Below, one piece after another: positions 63,671-64,000 of a stretch of DNA of 64,000 nucleotides; position 1 is the first letter of the stretch; each line of letters starts with the position of its first letter. Under the pieces are notes generated by a model that had not been told where the DNA came from, ran no database searches, and worked only from the letters and a program-made list of their open reading frames with translations. The translations under genes and the position numbers were made by a program. The stretch is from Deinococcus aquiradiocola (GTDB lineage Bacteria; Deinococcota; Deinococci; Deinococcales; Deinococcaceae): positions 844 to 64,843 of the forward strand of contig NZ_BMOE01000002.1 of the NCBI RefSeq assembly GCF_014646915.1, read 5' to 3'.

Positions 63671-64000
63671 GTGCCCGGCGTTCTCCGGCCCTGATCCTGC
63701 TGCTCGCGTCGCTGCTCGTCGCGTGCGCGCGGCCTGGCACGGCTCCGCTGCAGCTGAGCCGCGTGGACGCCGCCGCCCTCCGCACGGGCGGGACGGCCGA
63801 CCTGCGGCTGCGTGTCCGGGACGTGAACGGCGCGCCCGTGCAGGCGACGCACCTGACGGCGCACGCCGACATGCTGCACCCCGGCATGCCCAGCGTTCCC
63901 GGACGGGTGAGCGCCAACGCGGACGGGACCGTGACCGTGAGCGGGCTGGCGCTCGGCATGGCGGGCGACTGGGTCCTGACGGTCCGTACCGACACGCCCG
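63667..64000 (+). CDS. YtkA/FixH-like lipoprotein (cut by right edge)
   Basis: 111 codons visible. The lipobox is LLVAC (Cys near 20), followed by a beta domain (TADLRLRVRDVNGAPVQATHLTAHADMLHPGMPSVPGRV and GLALGMAGDWVLTVR) resembling the YtkA-like fold, which includes a His/Met-rich stretch (HADMLHPGM) often linked to copper handling. GTG start in a GTGA overlap. Its presence supports a metal-related envelope function for the operon. Confidence 0.72.
   Translation, partial: MSARRSPALILLLASLLVACARPGTAPLQLSRVDAAALRTGGTADLRLRVRDVNGAPVQATHLTAHADMLHPGMPSVPGRVSANADGTVTVSGLALGMAGDWVLTVRTDTP

Overview
The window is GC-rich DNA from one bacterial chromosome. Codons end mostly in G or C, genes are tightly packed, and GTG starts are common. 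Several promoters put a -10 box only 6-8 nt before the start codon, which suggests leaderless mRNAs. Together with the DUF11/GEVED/CshA surface protein, the L28 sequence and the many sugar and peptide ABC importers, this points to the genus Deinococcus or a close relative (inference; no rRNA is present).

Layout. 1-4344 (-): a giant secreted repeat protein cut by the left edge. 4562-14091 (+): a LacI-controlled operon for taking up and degrading pectin fragments: LplB/LplC-type importer, binding protein, IolB-like isomerase, KduD, KDPG aldolase, KDG kinase, KdgF and oligogalacturonate lyase. 14452-18709: lipid kinase, DUF6438 protein, ABC-F ATPase and a frameshifted AIM24 gene. 18930-31938 (-): a 12-gene run led by a dipeptide/opine-type ABC importer, then GntR regulator, creatininase-like hydrolase, ketopantoate-reductase-like enzyme, SDRs, and M20 and M32 peptidases, mostly joined by 4-bp overlaps. 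It looks like one uptake-and-catabolism pathway for an unknown amide or peptide-like compound. 32110-34136 (+): TetR-Ohr-MDR stress operon. 34208-38610: a metal-homeostasis island with two divergent COG0523 GTPases around a Zur/Fur-like box, an L28 paralogue and a YibE/F membrane protein. 39103-48943: SDR, formaldehyde-dehydrogenase-like enzyme, SRPBCC protein, DMT exporter, DUF1697 protein, AraC regulator and an FMO-SDR-MFS operon. 49281-59202 (-): a ROK-controlled operon with a sugar importer, a GH3 enzyme containing PA14 and a GH78 alpha-L-rhamnosidase. 59583-64000: a two-component system divergent from an undescribed envelope operon (polytopic protein with a duplicated Asp/His motif, two anchored exported proteins and a lipoprotein) that runs off the right edge.

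Two loci (4.6-14 kb and 49-59 kb) together suggest use of plant cell-wall pectin and rhamnose-containing glycans. Between genes lie two repeat families: a MITE-like element of 166-229 bp with three copies, and a short TATCCA-N5-TGGATA inverted repeat with five copies confined to two convergent gaps.

Four items deserve most attention: the operon at 61478-64000 with its two-component system, the peptide/creatininase operon, the IolB-type isomerase in a pectin operon, and the frameshifted AIM24 gene. All functional statements come from reading the sequence and knowledge of protein families; no database search was run.
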